Translations under genes and position numbers: made by a program
Source of the DNA: Trichopria drosophilae
Lineage: Eukaryota > Arthropoda > Insecta > Hymenoptera > Diapriidae
DNA: 64,000 bases
Direction: 5' to 3'
NCBI GenBank assembly: GCA_030407085.1
Contig: CM059583.1
Span: forward strand, 23,410,001-23,474,000
The notes under the pieces: generated by a model
The model's input: only the letters and a program-made list of their open reading frames with translations
Database searches by the model: none
Told to the model about the DNA's origin: nothing
Part shown: positions 48,172 to 59,330 of the stretch, one piece after another
Position numbering within the stretch: the stretch's first letter is position 1
Layout: every line of letters starts with the position of its first letter

Positions 48172-48690
48172 CACAGAGAGAAAAAAGGGATTTAATGGAA
48201 CCGTGCAGAAATGGTAGAAACAATTTTAACATGTAAATAGTAAAATTAACAATCTGAAAGGTTTCGCTGTTATTTTAGGTTACATACGAATGATTTAAGT
48301 AACGGGAAATACTAAATGGGACCGTTTTAATGTGGCATTTATTATGGAAATAGTTAATTTAAGTACTTTTTAGTTAAAATGTTTTACTATTATATGTGTT
48401 TTATATGATATATATTACAGTAGATCCTCTCATATTGTCAGCGCCTCGGGACCGAAGGGGAAACAAATCCTCTATCTATGTCGCAGTCCCACTCTCCGCA
48501 TTCCTTACACTCTAAACCCTTCTCATGGTCAATCTGCTGATATGAGACGGGTCAAGTGGTGGGAAGCTTACTGCGATACTATGAGAGGAACAAACTGCGA
48601 CACTGTCAGAGGATTTCTAGATAGCGACACTATGGGAGGGTCTACTGTACTACTAGAATGATTCCAATAACTATTTATTTTCTCTCTGTG
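48172..48690. mobile_element. MITE, CRCAGAGAG family, copy 2, interrupted
   Basis: Ends cacagagagaaaaaa and attttctctctgtg, as in 9347-9772. The left flank is TA, the right CA. Inner words tagtaaaattaac and ttttactattat are shared with copy 1. A separate 230-bp element is inserted at 48418-48647. Confidence 0.7.
48418..48647. mobile_element. Pogo/Tigger-like 230-bp MITE, nested
   Basis: Termini cagtagatcctctcata and tatgggagggtctactg are inverted and flanked by TA on both sides (48416-48417, 48648-48649). CAGTAGACCCTC-type ends with a TA duplication resemble the pogo/Tigger branch of Tc1/mariner. The inside is GC-richer than its surroundings (gcgcctcgggaccgaagg) and has related words ctgcgacactatgagagg. 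It has no transposase. Confidence 0.78.
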
Positions 48691-50939
48691 CATGTGTCTG
48701 TCAAGCGAGGATCAAAATAAATCCGCTACAAAAATAGTCTTGCATTTTTGGCATATTACTATTATTATTACTCTTATTCGCGTCTTTAGTGATTAAACAA
48801 ACAAAAATAAACATACGCAATTTGCACTGCCAAATTTTGAAATAAATACGATTTTTATCAAGTATCTGTTAATTTGCACTGCTTTTAATAAGGATACATA
48901 TAAATACAAAAAAAACAAATAATATATTTAGTTTTGCGAATGATTACTTTAATTTTAATTACCTTTACTAACTGAACAATTATCCAAAAATATCATAACA
49001 ATTATGCTCACATATTGTAAATGTTATTTCAAAATGATATTATTTTCATTTTTTTTCAATTTCTTATAAAATTTGTCAATTATTACTACATATGTTATTA
49101 AATATAACTAAATTCTTATTTCTCAGGGGGTACGTACTGTAGAAATTTAATTGTGAAATCTTTGAAATAAATATGCATTTTCTACACATTTTATTTTTTT
49201 TTCAAAATAACTTAATATAATAATCATAACAGTTATGTGTTAAATAAACATTTAAATGGTATATAATCTAGTTTTACATATGAATTTGGACAGTTTCTTA
49301 TGTTTCTCATGTAGAATTGTGAGGTGTTTCGCGTGTTTGTGGGATTAAATTTCATATTATACACATATTTGTTGATTGTTTTGCGGGGATTTTCAAACGA
49401 GAAATTATGAGGATTGTAAATGAAATTTTATTTTTTTACATACGTATGCGTAAAATTTGATTTTACGCACCCTAATTTTGTCCCGTTTTTCAAGTGAATA
49501 TTCATATGTGTAAGGATAAGCAAAAAAATTTCAAAACCATATTTTCTGACGTATTTTTGTCCGTACTTTTCAAATCTGCTATTAGTTTTGTTCAATGACG
49601 TTTAATTTATTCAAAATGCCGCCTAATTTACAAAAAACGTGATTTTAACATTTTCTTAAATTGTTTAACGTACTGACTAATAATGTTCCCGTTGTCGAAT
49701 CGGCACAAGTGTCCGGATCCTGTGGAATAATCACCATAACTAAAATTTAAGCAACGCAGGATGTCAAAATTCAACATGGCCGCTCCAATATGCCGGCTTT
49801 TGCACGCATTTCTAATGTCTTTTAATTTTTGTGTATGTTTTTTATCCCTGACGTTTCCTTTTTGAATAGTTTTATTATGTATATCTCAGGTTTATACCGA
49901 TTATGCTAGAAAATAGCAATACAGCAATACACGATGATATGAAATTACTACAAAAAAATAAATATATTGAGTAGATATCTGACCTAAACATTGCAATGAT
50001 ACAAAAATAATCAAATGAACGACTAAAAAAAGAAAGAAATGTTAAATATAAATCTCACATAACCACTCTTTTGTTATATTCTCTGCTATACCACTTTTTA
50101 AGTCGGTTGTAAATAATCCGATTACACGTGATTTCGAGAATACGCCTGATTCTGACAAATTAATTTTTCTGAAACAAACATCCACTATCGAATGCGTAAC
50201 AACTGGAGCAAGTATATATAATCATTTTGCAAAATGTTCGAATTTGCGGGAGGAATGAATATTGTAGAATCGTGAGAGATTAACTTAGTAATAAATATTG
50301 CAAACTATGGATTCACATCAAACTTTTAAAATAACTCGATATTCTTTTTAATACAATTTTTCCAATATACCAGGAAAATAAAATCTCCGATTCGCTTATT
50401 TTACTTTGTTCTTTTCATTTTACATGCTGTTCAAAAACAAAATTTAATTTACGTTGAATATTGCCCTCCGTCTCAAATATGTAAAGCCTCTTTTTAAAAA
50501 TTACCAATGATTGAATACGAAATGCCATGCAAACATGAAGTGATATAAATTTAATAGAAAAAAAGATTTAATAAACGTGAAATGGTCATTTAAGTGTCAT
50601 TTTCGAGATGTAATTATTTCAAAACTATCGATTATAAAGTCGACTAAATCATCATTTTAAAATAACGTTTCGACCCTGCATCGATAAATAATGTTTACAC
50701 CATAGGCTATAAATTATGATCATCTTCTTAGTCGCAAAATTTACACCCTTATTACGCATACAACAAAAAAAATCTGTATTAATACCGCCATTTTGAGGAC
50801 ACCATTTTGTAATGTAAATCGTAATATTGACCAACTTGTAGTAAACTAGGGTTAACTTTCGCATTTCGCATTTGAACCCTACGAGTTGCACCATTTTCTG
50901 ATATGCAAATTTTGTATAATTGTAGGCAATATTTAGCTT
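48691..50939. other. AT-rich stretch, no gene seen
   Basis: 2.2 kb with nothing supportable; aacatggccgctccaatatg at about 49777 may be a fragment of the CGCCATTTT family. Confidence 0.4.
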
Positions 50940-51110
50940 TTTCAGTCGCTGATCACGATGCTTAAGTCAAATTTTCAAAATGGCGAACATATTGTTTAAA
51001 TAGCTATTGATTTTTATGAAATTTGATATCCAGGGGTTATTTCTTTTGCGGAACACGATGCTGGGGTCAGATTTTCAAAAATCAAAATGGCGGACAATTC
51101 CAATACATAT
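50940..51110. repeat. CGCCATTTT family, two tandem-like modules
   Basis: Two related modules: cacgatgcttaagtcaaatt with caaaatggcgaac, then cacgatgctggggtcagatt with caaaatggcggac. They read in the opposite orientation to the copies at 5520 and 25283. Confidence 0.5.
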
Positions 51111-51754
51111 TATAACGTCGAAGGCAACTAAAAATGAAATATGCATAAACTCCACGAGTTAATAGTTTCATTTTCGAGTGTAAAACAAAGCCTTAAACAA
51201 AATTGAATAATGGTAAGTGATATGCCTTGCAAAGCAGAAACGTTAAACACAAACGTCATAAGACTAGGAAAAATAGAATACATTGCTAAAGTTCATTAAC
51301 ATGAGATACTAGGAATGGGGCATTTGAAAATTATAGTTTTTTAATAGACAAAGAGCATGAAAACATATAATTCTGCGAGAATGACAGAATCGAAATTGAC
51401 ACGGGTGTGCTCGGGTGGTGGGATTTCCTGTCCCACGATCTTCATGGAAGCTCTCGTGCGAATAAAATACAAAGTGAAGCTCGTTTATCAACCGTTTATC
51501 CTTGCAGTAAATAACGTGACTATTAACGGTTTTTAATTATTACAAAAATAGACCGAAGGGTCGTAGGATAATATCGTGTATTATATCATATAATATCACA
51601 ATTTTTTCAATCTAAAATATAGTGAATCATTGATTAGTAATCATATTTTTATTTAGTAGCTCCCTTTTTCACTGAATGACACTGACTAGTCACTATGAAT
51701 ACCTGTTTAAATTACAATTATATCAATCTAGTGTTGGTTTGCTTTTTATAAATA
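51111..51754. other. AT-rich stretch with a small GC-richer patch
   Basis: 51350-51490 is less AT-rich, with open frames on both strands (51 codons plus from 51381; 60 codons minus). Neither is recognised, so no gene is called. Confidence 0.35.
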
Positions 51755-52403
51755 CCCGATAAGCACACTTTTAAAAAAAAGAATTCATTAAGAATTCTTT
51801 AATGTCCGCTTTAAATCAATATTTACAATATTCACAAAGTATTAAAAAGTAATCTTTATGAATAAATATATAAACTACAGAGCTAAATCGGCCGTTAGTA
51901 CAGTGTATTAAAACTGTAATAAGAGTGTTCATACAGTATTCTTTATGAAATTAAGACATATAATTCTTTATGGATAAATTTATGTCACACCGAATGTTAC
52001 CCTAAAGTTTAGTTTAAGATATTAATAAAGCTATTGATGAATACTAAAATTAATATTGATTATGATTTACTATTATTATTATGACTCGCTTAAAAATAGG
52101 CGGGATAAATGCATGCTATGTATAGTAAAAAAACGTTATAGATCTTTTATAAAATATTCATAAAGATTTTAGAAGTATTCATAAAAAATACTTAATGATC
52201 ACATTGTCGTAATTTTTTTATGATAGTACAAAATCTCGTTTTGATATCAAGAACTCTTTACGACAACTTGTAATATTAGACAGAAGCGGACATTCGTTAC
52301 ATCATAAAGTTATCATTAAGAATTCTTATAAAATGCTTCTTACAAAAAAGCATTCATTAAGAATTCATTAGGAACTCATTTAGATGTCTTGATGCATATC
52401 GGG
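51755..52403. mobile_element. TA-flanked element with AAGAATTCATT keyword
   Basis: Ends cccgataagcac and gcatatcggg are inverted, flanked by TA (51753-51754, 52404-52405). Words attcattaagaattc, aagaattctta and attcataaag occur many times in both orientations over 649 bp. It is non-coding. Confidence 0.7.
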
Positions 52404-53776
52404 TAACTATTTACATAATTTCAGATGTATAATCTAGAAAAATTGATATATTTTGAGATATTTGTTTCTGAACTTACAAACAATTCTGCTAAAAAATATC
52501 GTAAAATTCACGTTCAGTTTTTAACCGGTATTTTATTAGGGTCGTAAGTTTTGAGTTCCACTTTTTATTAATGAAGAACTCCTTCAAAATATCAGCTGAA
52601 ATAACCTGTTCCTCATGGTAATCAGGTAAGATGGGACAAGTGACGTAAGGGAGTTTGTACATCTTTATACCGGGTATTCAAGTACTGCCTCTTAATAAAT
52701 TAACTCCACATTCCATATGTCAAATAAAAAAGTATAATATAACAACTTCAGTATACTTACATCAGTATACAAATAAAAAAAACTAGTATGGAAATTAGAG
52801 ATTGGTTCTAACGCAGAACTTGATCGGCAATTAATTATATGAAGTTGGACTTGGACTGCATTAAAAATAATTTAAAATAGTATGTTGTTTATAATTATCA
52901 GAATAACAAAATGCACTAAATATATAACGATAAGTATCGAAATTGGAATTTTTACTATTTTAATCACTACCTCTTAAAAACATAGTTACTCCTGCTGCCA
53001 TTAGTTACGATTCTATAACCATTGTTTTCCGATATTAACAGAAATGTTATTTATCTCATAGAGTAGATGTAGTACTTTCTCAATTTGAAATAGTGAAAAG
53101 TTCAGTATCTGAATCAGTGGGTTGTAGCATATTCAATGCATAAACAATGAAATGAACTCTCTAAACTTGAATTAATAAAAAATGACTTATCTACAGCGAA
53201 GTGTGGGTTACCATTAATTAGTAAGTTTTTTACTGACAGATAATACGAAAATACTAATTCATTAGTACAATTCTACTAATCTACAAGTCGATAGTGACTT
53301 TATGAATGCAGTAGTTTATAGAATTAGAAATAAAGTAGTAGCATTTAACTTTTTATTAGCAAAAATGATTACTAATTCGTTTGGTGACTCATCTTTTCAT
53401 TGTCTTTTTGGTAGTTTTTAAATAACTCAGATTTAGAGAGAACCAAATAATGTTTTTTTAACTGAGGATACACTGAAACTTGCTGTATTGAGTTCAATGT
53501 TTCATTAGAAACATTTTATTTATCATTGAGAGAGCAGAACAAAAATTTCAGGGTTTGGATTTTCAATTTCGGATTTCATTTTGATGACTTATCCATATAG
53601 TTATATTCGAATTTGTCGGTGGACTTAAATCCAAAATTCATGCCAGGAACACTTTGCTCAAAATTCAGTAAACAATTCTAGAACTTTCATTTGGAAAGGA
53701 AAAGGACTAATCAACCTAATCTAAAACTCGTTTAGCAGACGACAAACATTCTGTAGAACCTCTCAATCAAAGAATA
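52404..53776. other. AT-rich stretch, no gene seen
   Basis: 53200-53350 has repeated tactaatt and attagta words (possible keyword repeat without clear ends). Nothing else was seen. Confidence 0.4.
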
Positions 53777-54031
53777 CACTGACAATGAGAGACTGTAAAT
53801 AACAAAAATTGTAAAACAGTTTAAGAATTTAGAGATAATCGATGCGATGCACATCTATAATAATTCAAAAATTTCATGCTAATTTTTCATATATTACATA
53901 TTAATTACACGCGTCTTTTCTTAGTATTATATGAAAAATTAGTATAAAATTTGAGAATTATTATGGATGTACATCAATTATCTCTAAATTCTTAAGAACT
54001 TTTACAATTTTTGTTATTTAGTATCTCAGTG
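53777..54031. mobile_element. TA-flanked near-complete palindrome, 255 bp
   Basis: Almost the whole element is two arms of about 120 bp: cactgacaatgag, aataacaaaaattgtaaaa, aagaatttagagataat on the left, with the complements on the right ending ctcagtg. TA lies outside both ends (53775-53776, 54032-54033). It would form a long hairpin. Confidence 0.8.
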
Positions 54032-54914
54032 TATTGTGATTTATCTGCAGATGCACCATGTAATTTGTTGATGAATTGTAATGTTGACAACTTAGAAAAT
54101 CATACGTGGTATGTGATAATCGTCCTTTTTTTAATTATTTAAAAGTTGTTTTCAGCCATCATACTACATTTATGTAGAAATGTTCTTGAATTATTTAATT
54201 TGAGAATCCCTGCTCTTTTGAATATCCTGATACGAATTGGCAGGTTTAGGGTCGAACTTATTCAAACTGAAACGTAATAAAAGGTAAAAATAAAAAATAG
54301 TTGCAGGTAATTTTTTTAGTGCAAATTGCGCTATAAATAATGACATAATAATTTAATATTATCTCATATATTTTATGTTTTGAAAGCCATGGAGATATTG
54401 CGGATATATAACGCTACATATATGACAAGACATCGACGAAAGATTCCAGGGTAAAACGAAGAAGAAGCCGTATAGAGTATAATAATTCCCGACTATAAAC
54501 ACGTTTACTGTTGCTCGTAGCATGTCAAAAAGAGAAGTGATAAATAAATCAGAAATTCTAAATCCAATCTTTTTATGCAGTTTTAGAAAAAGACATTTTT
54601 GTGATTGAGAGTTGCATCGTAAAAATAAAATTGTTAGCAAGGGAAATTAAATGCATTTTCTGTTTACAATTTAAATAAATTTAATGCTGATCATAAAATT
54701 TCCAAATAAATTTTAAATTTACGAGGGTAGCATGCATAAACTAGAAAAAAGGAATGAAATTTACCAGTAACTTGAGGTTAATGAAAAGTGCTTTTAAAAA
54801 TTCACTAGCCTAGTTATTTCCTTTACCTAGATATCCCTAGTTTCCTCCACCATTAAACTTTTGTTAGTGGCATATATATATATACTTATGTGAATTGTAC
54901 TTTTGGTATAAAGT
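54032..54914. other. AT-rich stretch, no gene supported
   Basis: The 93-codon minus-strand frame at 54640-54359 (MLTILFLRCN...) has no recognised domain. Confidence 0.35.
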
Positions 54915-55772
54915 AGATTACGAAAAATGCATATAATGAATGTTGCAGATAATGAAATTTTAAATCTATATGTTTCATGAACAAATCATTTTGATCATAA
55001 ATCCACGATGGTACAAAAAAAAATATAAAAAATTGTTATTTTCATGTACTTTTTTGTAAATAAGTATTTTTTTGGCTACAATTAAACAGTAGTCGAAAAA
55101 ACTGTTCAAGTTGCTTAATTTTACAAAATTCCTAAAAAGGAAAAATTGTCAACCTTTGTTAATTACCAGTTTATCATAGCTATTAACTAAGAAAAAAATT
55201 CCTTGTAGGAAATTTTGTAAGCTTTCATTTTGTTTCTATGAAATTCGTAAAATCAATACCAACAAAAATATTTGCAAAAAAGGAATGTAAATAAATGTTG
55301 TACTCACTTTTTTTGAAAATTGACAACTTTTGAGTATATCATTTTGTAACAAACCACCCATTAGCAATGATTTAATATCTCGCATTTTCTTTATATATAT
55401 ATATATAGTTGAAACCGGATTTAAAAAGAAAAAGGTTTACGCTTGTTTTTATACAAAAATCGTAATTGTTACTAAATGGCTTTTTTCCATGAAACTTCAA
55501 ACGGCTATAACTCTTCAACAATACATCGTAGAAACTCCAAATTGCACATTTTACAGCTAATTTCATCCTCTTCAAAACACTTTCGATACTACTACTGTCT
55601 AAATTTAGCCAAAATATACTAATTTACAAAAAAGTACATGAAAATAACAATTTTTCGTATTTTCCTTTTGTTTCGTCGTGGATTTATGATCAAAATGATT
55701 TTTTTATTAAACATATAGATTCAAAATTTCATTATGTACAACTTTCATTATATGCACTTTTCGCATACAACG
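54915..55772. mobile_element. Foldback element with ~190-bp arms
   Basis: The left arm (aaatgcatataatgaa, aatctatatgttt, cattttgatcataaatccac, tgtacttttttgtaaat, to about 55107) is complementary to 55592-55772. The loop of about 480 bp is non-coding, with aaacggctataactcttc and similar text. Confidence 0.75.
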
Positions 55773-56647
55773 CACGGTTTTCGAGTAATTAATGATTTTC
55801 TCGCAAAAAAAAGTTCCGATTGTGCGTTAATTTGTTTTTTAAACGTTCATATCTCGGTTAATATTGAACGTACAGCATTACATACAAAATAAAATTGTTC
55901 GTAATTTCATCCTTTACAACTTTTATTTGAAGCATTTTGCGATCCAAAACTATTATTATTTGAAAAAAAAATCTTATTTACAAAAAAGTATACATACAAA
56001 TATATCTCGGCTTCTATTAGCGTAGAAGCTTTTTGAAGAACGAAATTGGGCGGAATTTTCCCAACTACATTTCCCCCGCCATTTCCACGAGGCAGCTTGT
56101 ACGGCCAGGGACTTTTGAGACAGTAAAAAGTACAACAAGATAAGCCTGTTTCCAAATTTTCAGCCCGCTACTAATATTTTAATCCAAATTTCTCCCTTTT
56201 ACTCGGCTATATATATATATTATTTATAATCGATTCGATATTAGATATAATTGTATAATCGATATGCTCAAGCAGTAAAGTTCGCTTACATAGTGTGTAA
56301 TGCAAGTGCTGTTTTTGGGTTATACTGCATGATCCCCTGTGTTACATGAATGAGCCAGCGAAATGCGATGTATGAGTACAGTAGCTAAAAATATGTCCCT
56401 CGCAGGAAGGGCGAAAATAACTGTGCTGATTGAGTCTGATATTCATGGTCATTTCTATCATGTGCAGGTTATAATTCATTTAGACCTCACACAAACAAAC
56501 TAATACAAAAAAGATAAACCAATTCATATCAACATTTCTACATATCTGTAAATTCCCTTCTAATTTAACTAAAGAATCAAATTAATTACATAAATAATTT
56601 ACTTCCTCGTGGTTGATTGATAATCATTTATATAACTGTCGGGATCA
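55773..56647. other. AT-rich stretch, no gene seen
   Basis: 56040-56150 is somewhat GC-richer (cccccgccatttccacgagg). No supported gene. Confidence 0.4.
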
Positions 56648-56868
56648 GGGATGCAGGTCGAAAAATCGACTAATCCAAAAGCAAACAGGAAAAACAACCG
56701 ACAGTAAAAAAAACCGACAATTCAAAAAATGAGTGACTTTGTGTCGCTTGTCGATGTGTATTTTTGTATACGTCGGTCTTTTGACTGCCGGCTTTTCGAT
56801 TGTTGGCTTTATGACAATCGGTTTTTTGAGCTGACGACTTTTTGATTTCTTGATTTTTCGGTCGCTGG
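56648..56868. mobile_element. AAAAAACCGACAG keyword foldback element, copy C
   Basis: It begins agggatgcaggtcgaaaa, continues with aaaaaaaccgacaattc and has right-half words gtcggtcttttgactg and atcggttttttgag. It is more diverged than copies A and B. Confidence 0.65.
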
Positions 56869-56929
56869 TTACGAATCTAAACTCTTACGATTCTAAATCT
56901 GAAAAACTGACCATTTTTTACATTTTTGG

Positions 56930-57005
56930 TCAACCACATTGGACCCGCCATTGCGAATTTAAAAGCTGATTTTAAATTCGTAATCAGCGACCACGAACAA
57001 AAAAA
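56930..57005. repeat. CGCCATTTT / ATCAGCGACC repeat fragment
   Basis: ccgccattgcgaattt, agctgattttaaattcg and gtaatcagcgacc: same modules as 25283-25400, directly beside copy C of the keyword foldback. Confidence 0.45.
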
Positions 57006-58263
57006 TACGCGTAAGCAGTTTCATGAAAAATGGTTTGTCAGAAAAATGTGTTGAGGGGAGAGTCAAAGAATACTTCAAAATATTCTAGTATTGACTAGGT
57101 CTTGTCACAATACTAAGACATTATTCTTCTATAAAAATTGTCTCCTAAGTTTACAGTTTAAAAAAAAAATGCTTCAGTTTTAAACAGAAAATTCCGGTCG
57201 ACATTTTGTCCTAATAGATCTTATTTTCAGTTTAATTAGCGAATATTTTTAAAGTTTCAACTTCGAGAACGCCATATGTGTAGGATTTTTTTGTTGAAAT
57301 AAAGGTCCTAAAATTCGACATTAAATTAGTTAATGAGCTTTAAATTATGGTATTACAAAAATTGCTTTTTAACGACTTGGACCTTCCAGGTTTGCCTAGC
57401 TGATTTTAGACATGAAATAAATGGTTAGAAAAGAAACTTCCTTTTGGTTAATTTTTTATTTATCCATTGTTAACAGTATTTTTGGCAAATTCTCCAATCA
57501 CCTTTACAAAGAGCGCCATCAAGGTCATAAGAATAATTTCAAATATTGTTCTTTCGTGCCTATTATATGGCTACTATGCAAACTTAAATGACAAAATACA
57601 ATACAGAAAGAATAGATTTTTGGTACAAAGGACGAGGGTTAATAAGCCAGATTTGTTTGGGCTGAGACGTCTTTTACTACTTTTTCTATTGTAGATTTGA
57701 ATGATATTATTGCTAAATAGAAAGTATATTTAACCTATAAAAGAGTTAAAAAGCTAAAAAGAACAAAATAATTTGCAAACTCGTAAAGTTTTGGAAGTTG
57801 CTAATCATGAATCAGATACCAGTTTACGAAAATTCAGATTGACGGATACAAAATGTCGGATATTTTCAAAATCAATCCAATTCGCATGAAACATGATACC
57901 GGAGATTTCTAATTTCGCTGATTACGACTTAAACATCAGTTTTCAACAATTCAATATGTCATATCCAAAATGGCGGATGACTTTTTAAACATCAATTAAA
58001 CATTTAAACGATGACTTTCTCGTTGTTAACTGTCCATTACAACGTACCTCGCAATGAAACTAACCTAATTAACAGGACGCATCAAGGCAAACCCATAAAC
58101 TGGAAAGTAATATAACAGTATCAGTCTTTTTAACCAATTACGAAAAGTAAACGGGAAAAGGCGACGCGAAACAGGTGGAACTCGTGCGGAATCGGAAGTA
58201 ACGTCGAAACGCGAAAACTTTAAAGTTAACTTAAAAACCGTTAGAAAAAAAAGAGATAAATTA
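57006..58263. other. AT-rich stretch, no gene seen
   Basis: Nothing is supportable. A caaaatggcggatga word near 57967 is another trace of the CGCCATTTT family. Confidence 0.4.
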
Positions 58264-58270
58264 ATGTATA

Positions 58271-58588
58271 GTGCAGTTGGGAGGAGACGCGTGCCGGGAA
58301 GAAGACTTACATGTACATGAGATATTCTTGAACTTAAATACGTTTACGGAGAGTTGTACCAACACAAAGGGAAAGGTAACAGGCGCCTCCATTGTGGATG
58401 CGCTCGCACCTCGATCACCAGCTGAGGCCATTGGCTTGCAAGCAGATGCTACGCTCGCCAAGCTTGGAAATATTACCACGAGCATTGTCAACGTCTCTTT
58501 CTAACAGAAGAGGGACATGCTTATTGTGAGACCAAGAGTGATTCCTTCAACGCATCGCCATTTTTTAGAGGGCTTCGACATTCTCTAA
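58271..58588 (+). pseudogene. PDZ-like fragment resembling PSMD9 (26S proteasome non-ATPase subunit 9)
   Basis: A stop-free frame (58265-58504) has no ATG. It contains APRSPAEAIGLQADATLAKL followed by GNIT, which fits the PDZ pattern of PSMD9/p27 (SPA..AGL..GD.I..FG.I), a chaperone of proteasome base assembly. The GD pair of the pattern is AD here. The frame stops at 58502-58504. A second frame (58508-58588) reads KRDMLIVRPRV and ends LEGFDIL, weakly like the family's C-terminal L.P..W.G.GLLGCNI, with the intervening ~30 residues and the N-terminal coiled-coil part missing. I read it as a decayed or truncated copy, perhaps retroposed. Chance similarity remains possible. Confidence 0.35.
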
Positions 58589-58841
58589 CCATTGCTCGTC
58601 TATTCCGACTGCTTTTTGTTTCTCAAGATTCCCTACCGAAGAGATATTTGCAATTTCCTTTTTTTAGATTTTCATCTACCGGTCACATTGTAGATTATGG
58701 TGACTTACTCATCTGTAATTATAATAATCGCACGAATTACATGGAAAATTTAAGCCTATTTTTAGGGTAATTTAGTACTCCAGTAAGAAATCGAGTACTC
58801 TCATAGGTTTCATGAGCAGAAAACAGTTCCAATTATCGCAA

Positions 58842-59330
58842 CTGTGTCTAATAGATCTCGTGTCCAAACGGGACTCTGCCCAATACATCTCGTGTCCAAA
58901 CGGTACTGTGTCTAATAAGTATCATGCCAAAACGAGACTGCGGCTAAAAGATCTCGTGTGTAAATGGGACTGTGTTTAATAGATCTCGTGTCTAAATGCG
59001 ACTGTGTCTAACATATCTTCTGTCCGAACTAAACTGTGCCTAACACATCTCGTGTCCAATCGGGAATGTGTCTGATACATCTCGTGCCTAAACGCGACTG
59101 TGTCCAACCGGTACTGTGTCTAATAAGTCTCATGCCAAAACGGGACTGCGACTAAAAGATCTCGTGTGCAAATGGGAGTGTGTCTAATAAATCTCGTGTC
59201 TAAACAGAACTCTGTCTAACATATCTTATGCCCAAACGAAACTGTGTCTAATCGGGACTGTGTCTTATACATCTCGTGTCCAAACGGGACTGTGTTCAAA
59301 CGGAAACGATTGCAATGGATCTCGTGTACG
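58842..59330. repeat. Minisatellite, ~32-bp unit with higher-order period
   Basis: The unit is approximately tctcgtgtccaaacggg followed by actgtgtctaataga. About 15 diverged units are present. A larger block beginning cggtactgtgtctaataagt occurs at 58901 and again at 59109, a 208-bp spacing, including the same variant units (catgccaaaacg, ctaaaagatctcg). Confidence 0.85.

Noticed and set aside
51381..51536. 51-codon plus-strand frame starting MTESKLTRVC
   Set aside because: A minus-strand frame overlaps it, there is no family match by eye, and it is too short to support.
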